Positions 61,449-64,000 of a stretch of 64,000 nt of DNA are shown here, in pieces. Under the pieces are notes generated by a model. That model saw only the letters and a program-made list of their open reading frames with translations. It was not told the origin of the DNA and did no database searches. The first letter of the stretch is position 1; each line of letters starts with the position of its first letter. The translations under genes were made by a program, and so were the position numbers. Source of the DNA: CAYNRE01 sp964399535 (GTDB taxonomy: Bacteria; Planctomycetota; Planctomycetia; Pirellulales; CAYNRE01); contig CAYNRE010000030.1 of NCBI GenBank assembly GCA_964399535.1, positions 1-64,000 on the forward strand, read 5' to 3'.

Positions 61449-62426
61449 ATGTCGAAGAACGGTAGTTCCGGGGCCGTGCCATTGGCCGCCTGGGCGCATC
61501 GCTGGGCAAGGGCCCTGCTGCTCGGTGCGGCGCTGGCCGTTGCCGGGCAGACGCTTGGGCCGTTGGCCGCCGCTGGCGACGAGCCGGCCCAGGGCCTGTT
61601 TCCAAGTGGCCTGATCCATTGGCGCCCCCTTTCGCCCGACCCTGTGTTCCGCGGCGCGGGCCCCGACCACTGGGACGCCCGCATCCGCGAGCGCGGCTGG
61701 ATTCTGCGCGAGGGCAACCAGTGGAAAATGTGGTACACCGGCTACGACGGTACCCGGCAGGGTACGAAGCGTTTGGGCTACGCGACCAGCTCCGATGGCC
61801 TGAACTGGCGCCGCGAGTCGGAGGAACCGCTGATCGCCGACCTGTGGGTGGAAGACATGATGGTGGTGCGCCGCGACGGCACCTATTACATGTTTGCCGA
61901 GGGACTAAACGACGAGGCTCATCTGCTTACCTCGGCCGACGGCGTCCATTGGCAGCCGCGCGGCAAGCTCGATGTGCGCCGCCAAGACGGCCAACCGCTG
62001 AGTGCTGGCCCCTATGGAACGCCAACCGTGTGGTGGGAAGACGGCGTCTGGCACCTGTTCTACGAACGCATGGATCAAGGAATTTGGCTGGCCAAGTCGA
62101 CCGATCTGAAGCTCTGGCGCAACGTCAGCGACCAGCCCTGCCTGGTGCCGGGGCCCGGCGCGTACGACGACCGGATGGTGGCCCTGAACCAAATCGTTAA
62201 GCTCGAGGGACGTTACTATGCCCTTTACCACGGCTCGGGCAGCGCCGAACCGGGCCGTTGGTGCACGGCCCTGGCCACGAGCACGAACCTGTTGAATTGG
62301 GAAAAGTTCCCCGGGAATCCGCTCCTGGGCGACAACCAATCCAGCGGCATCCTGGTCGACGACGGCCACCAACTCCGGCTTTACACGATGCACGACGAGG
62401 TACGGGCGCACGTGCCGGCCGAGTAA
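61449..62426 (+). CDS. Secreted GH43/GH32-like five-bladed beta-propeller protein
   Basis: 325 aa from ATG 61449; the frame is open from 61230, overlapping dacB, without support. A signal peptide (ARALLLGAALAVAGQTLGPL) is followed by repeated propeller blades: NQWKMWYTGYDGT, KRLGYATSSDGLNWRRE, WVEDMMVVRRDGTYYMFAEG, HLLTSADGVHWQ, GTPTVWWEDGVWHLFYERMD and LATSTNLLNWEKF. These W-x-Y/F and SxDGxxW patterns are typical of glycoside hydrolase family 43/32/62-type folds. The acidic pair of a true hydrolase cannot be assigned with certainty, so it may be a glycan-binding protein. A tandem repeat follows the stop. Confidence 0.82.
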   Translation: MSKNGSSGAVPLAAWAHRWARALLLGAALAVAGQTLGPLAAAGDEPAQGLFPSGLIHWRPLSPDPVFRGAGPDHWDARIRERGWILREGNQWKMWYTGYDGTRQGTKRLGYATSSDGLNWRRESEEPLIADLWVEDMMVVRRDGTYYMFAEGLNDEAHLLTSADGVHWQPRGKLDVRRQDGQPLSAGPYGTPTVWWEDGVWHLFYERMDQGIWLAKSTDLKLWRNVSDQPCLVPGPGAYDDRMVALNQIVKLEGRYYALYHGSGSAEPGRWCTALATSTNLLNWEKFPGNPLLGDNQSSGILVDDGHQLRLYTMHDEVRAHVPAE

Positions 62427-62432
62427 GCCGCT

Positions 62433-62512
62433 CGGCCCGGGAACCTGTCGGCCGGGGAAACTTTCGGTCGGGGAACCAGTCGGTCCGGGAAAGTTTCGGC
62501 CGGGACACCGCC
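62433..62512. repeat. Five 16-nt tandem repeats after the GH43-like gene
   Basis: Units start at 62433, 62449, 62465, 62481 and 62497 with consensus CGGYCSGGRAAMYWKT. Units 2 and 4 are partly inverted relative to each other (GAAACTTTC and GAAAGTTTC), so the array can also fold as a 9-bp stem. It starts 7 nt after the stop codon. Confidence 0.75.
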
Positions 62513-62646
62513 GGCCGGCCCTGCCCGGGTGGCTTGCCCTCCGCCGCGCGACTATGATGTGGCGGCAGTGCGAACGAGCGGCGGAAAAGGCTTTCGGCCG
62601 AATGGTTTGCGGGACGCAGTTCGATTCAGTGCAAGTAGAGCTACCG

Positions 62647-63600
62647 ATGCAAAACAATCACCTGGCAATCGTGGTGGCCCTGGCGTTCAGCGTGGTTTTC
62701 GGAACTCGCGCGGCATCGTCCGCCGAGTTCACCGTCAGGCCCCAGGCGGATAAGGTCACCGTCGAAATCGACGGCGCGCTGTTTACCGAGTACCTCACGC
62801 TATCGGGCCATAAGCCCGTTCTTTGGCCCATCATCGGGCCAACCGGGCAGCCGATGACCCGGGCGTTTCCGATGGACCCCAAGGCCAAGGGCGAAAAGCG
62901 CGATCACCCGCACCAGCGTTCGCTCTGGTTTACCCACGGAGATGTGAACGGCATCGACTTTTGGGCCGAGTTCGGCGGCGCCAAGGGGAAGATTATCCAT
63001 CGCGAGTTCGGCGAAGTACGAGGCGGCCCCGACGCCGTGATCGACACCAAGAACGACTGGATGGCCCCCGACGGTAAGCGCGTGCTGAGCGACGAGCGCC
63101 ATATTCGCCTGCACCTCGACGGCGATGCGCGCGTGATCGACTTCGACATTCGCCTCATCGCCAGCGACGGCGAGGTTCTGTTCGGCGATACGAAAGAGGG
63201 AACGTTTGGCGTGCGCGTGCCGACCATCATGGACGTGGTCAACAAGCGGGGCGGCGAGATCGTCAACAGCGACGGCCTTACCGATGGCCAAGCGTGGGGC
63301 AAGGCGGCCGCCTGGGTCGACTATCACGGTCCGATCGAGGGTCAGTTGGTCGGCATCGCTATCTTGAATCACCCCTCAAGTTTTCGCTTTCCCACCTACT
63401 GGCACGTCCGCGACTATGGGCTGTTTGCCGCCAACCCCTTCGGGCTACACGACTTTAAGGGAACCGAGGAGCCCGAAGGAGCGTTTCGGTTGGCAGCGGG
63501 CGAGTCGATCACGCTGCGGTACCGCGTCATCTTTCATCGCGGCAATCAAGACGACGCCAAACTGGCGCAGGCCTTCGAACGTTACGCGGCCGAGCCCTGA
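62647..63600 (+). CDS. Secreted DUF6807 (PmoA-family) protein
   Basis: 317 aa from ATG 62647 (MQNNHLAIVVALAFSVVFGT); the frame opens at 62554, inside a possible -10 (TATGAT, 62553-62558). A signal peptide ends near ASSAEF. The body matches the planctomycete family annotated as PmoA-like/DUF6807: HKPVLWPIIGPTGQPMTRAF, DHPHQRSLWFTHGDVNGIDF, FGVRVPTIMDVV and HPSSFRFPTYWHVRDYGLFA with a final RYRVIFHRG. Despite the historic name it has nothing to do with particulate methane monooxygenase activity as far as known. A sugar-metabolism role is suspected from its usual neighbours; here it follows the GH43-like gene. Confidence 0.88.
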   Translation: MQNNHLAIVVALAFSVVFGTRAASSAEFTVRPQADKVTVEIDGALFTEYLTLSGHKPVLWPIIGPTGQPMTRAFPMDPKAKGEKRDHPHQRSLWFTHGDVNGIDFWAEFGGAKGKIIHREFGEVRGGPDAVIDTKNDWMAPDGKRVLSDERHIRLHLDGDARVIDFDIRLIASDGEVLFGDTKEGTFGVRVPTIMDVVNKRGGEIVNSDGLTDGQAWGKAAAWVDYHGPIEGQLVGIAILNHPSSFRFPTYWHVRDYGLFAANPFGLHDFKGTEEPEGAFRLAAGESITLRYRVIFHRGNQDDAKLAQAFERYAAEP

Positions 63601-63859
63601 ACGGCGTGATTTGGTTGGCGGCGGCGGGCGAATCTTGAGCCCAATCGCCACTGAGTCGGTCGTGCGGCCTGTTGCGCGGGGTCGCCGCACCAAGGCCTTG
63701 TCCTCTGCTTTTCTGTCTTACCGACTCGAAGCAGGTTCGCCATTTTGCCGATATCCATCTTTGTGAAAACTTGGCGTAGATTCCCTGTGTTCATGGCAGT
63801 GACTGGTCCGGACCTGGTTCCGGTCGTCGACAAGCAAACAAAGGAGCTATCGCTACGCG

Positions 63860-64000
63860 ATGTTGGCCTGCGTACACGCAATCGAAAACTTGGAACAACT
63901 CAGAGAATACGTAGAACTGACGCTTTGCGAACACGAACAGCTTGAGCCGGGGGCCTTTCCCCTGACTGAGCAAGTACTTATGCGATCGGGCCGCCCCTGC
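63860..64000 (+). CDS. Small conserved planctomycete protein, truncated by the window end
   Basis: 47 residues are visible from ATG 63860, with AAGGAG at 63841-63846: MLACVHAIENLEQLREYVEL, then TLCEHEQLEPGAFPLTEQVL. The frame is open at the window edge. I recognise it as a short conserved hypothetical protein of planctomycetes but know of no function. The 259 bp before it (63601-63859) hold no other supportable gene. Confidence 0.6.
   Translation, partial: MLACVHAIENLEQLREYVELTLCEHEQLEPGAFPLTEQVLMRSGRPC

Overview
The window reads as a chromosome segment of a planctomycete, most likely Pirellulales. This is inferred from gene content and not proven: a DUF6807 (PmoA-type) secreted protein, a DUF1580-like DNA-binding protein, a PurS-PurL fusion, many secreted glycan and enzyme genes, and high GC in the right third. 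Two parts are clear. Positions 1 to about 43,070 are an accessory, mosaic, lower-GC island. Positions 43,071 to 64,000 are an ordinary high-GC backbone. The boundary is a tRNA-Val(TAC) gene (43071-43144, minus) with a tyrosine integrase immediately inside it, the usual architecture of a tRNA-integrated element.

Island, left to right. (a) 673-3600: two unrecognised plus-strand genes, one being an internally duplicated 761-aa protein. (b) 3876-4343: a decayed IS5-type transposase end. (c) 4389-14809: a two-gene unit with an ATGA overlap, made of a ~2,577-aa protein with two sacsin-like GHKL ATPase domains and an 896-aa SNF2/RapA-type helicase. I regard it as the best candidate for an undescribed or poorly described defence system. 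(d) 15.1-17.8 kb: IS21 and IS5 remnants around an unknown 333-aa gene and a small PD-(D/E)XK-like protein. (e) 17882-34620, minus strand: a complete type 1 BREX operon, in transcription order HTH regulator, brxA, brxB, brxC, HEPN protein, pglX, DUF262-HNH (GmrSD-like) protein, pglZ, brxL. The two extra genes sit with gaps of only 0-30 nt, so they look like integral accessory effectors. A 23-codon gene start with a good ribosome-binding site follows brxL and is cut off next to an IS5 fragment. (f) 35054-36594: a paralogue of the 673-1263 gene, in opposite orientation, and an ASCH-domain protein. (g) 36816-42954, minus strand: the mobility and replication module, with integrase, a winged-helix regulator, a DUF1580-like HTH protein and a primase-polymerase/ATPase fusion.

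Backbone: a membrane protein, an aldose-1-epimerase-like protein, a tyrA-purL-purQ-VOC run (IMP and tyrosine biosynthesis), a type II secretion F protein overlapping an SMP-30-type secreted lactonase, a class III aminotransferase, a small lipoprotein, a secreted alpha/beta hydrolase, a Wza-type polysaccharide exporter with a TPR-like neighbour, a PBP4-type D,D-carboxypeptidase, a GH43-like secreted protein, a DUF6807 protein, and the start of a small conserved protein cut by the window end.

Inferred logic: BREX (PglX methylation, with BrxC, PglZ and BrxL blocking phage DNA), a DUF262-HNH nuclease of the kind that attacks modified DNA, a HEPN putative RNase and the GHKL/SNF2 pair form a layered anti-phage island, carried or captured by a tRNA-Val-integrating element. 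No second att site could be found by eye, so the left boundary is not known.
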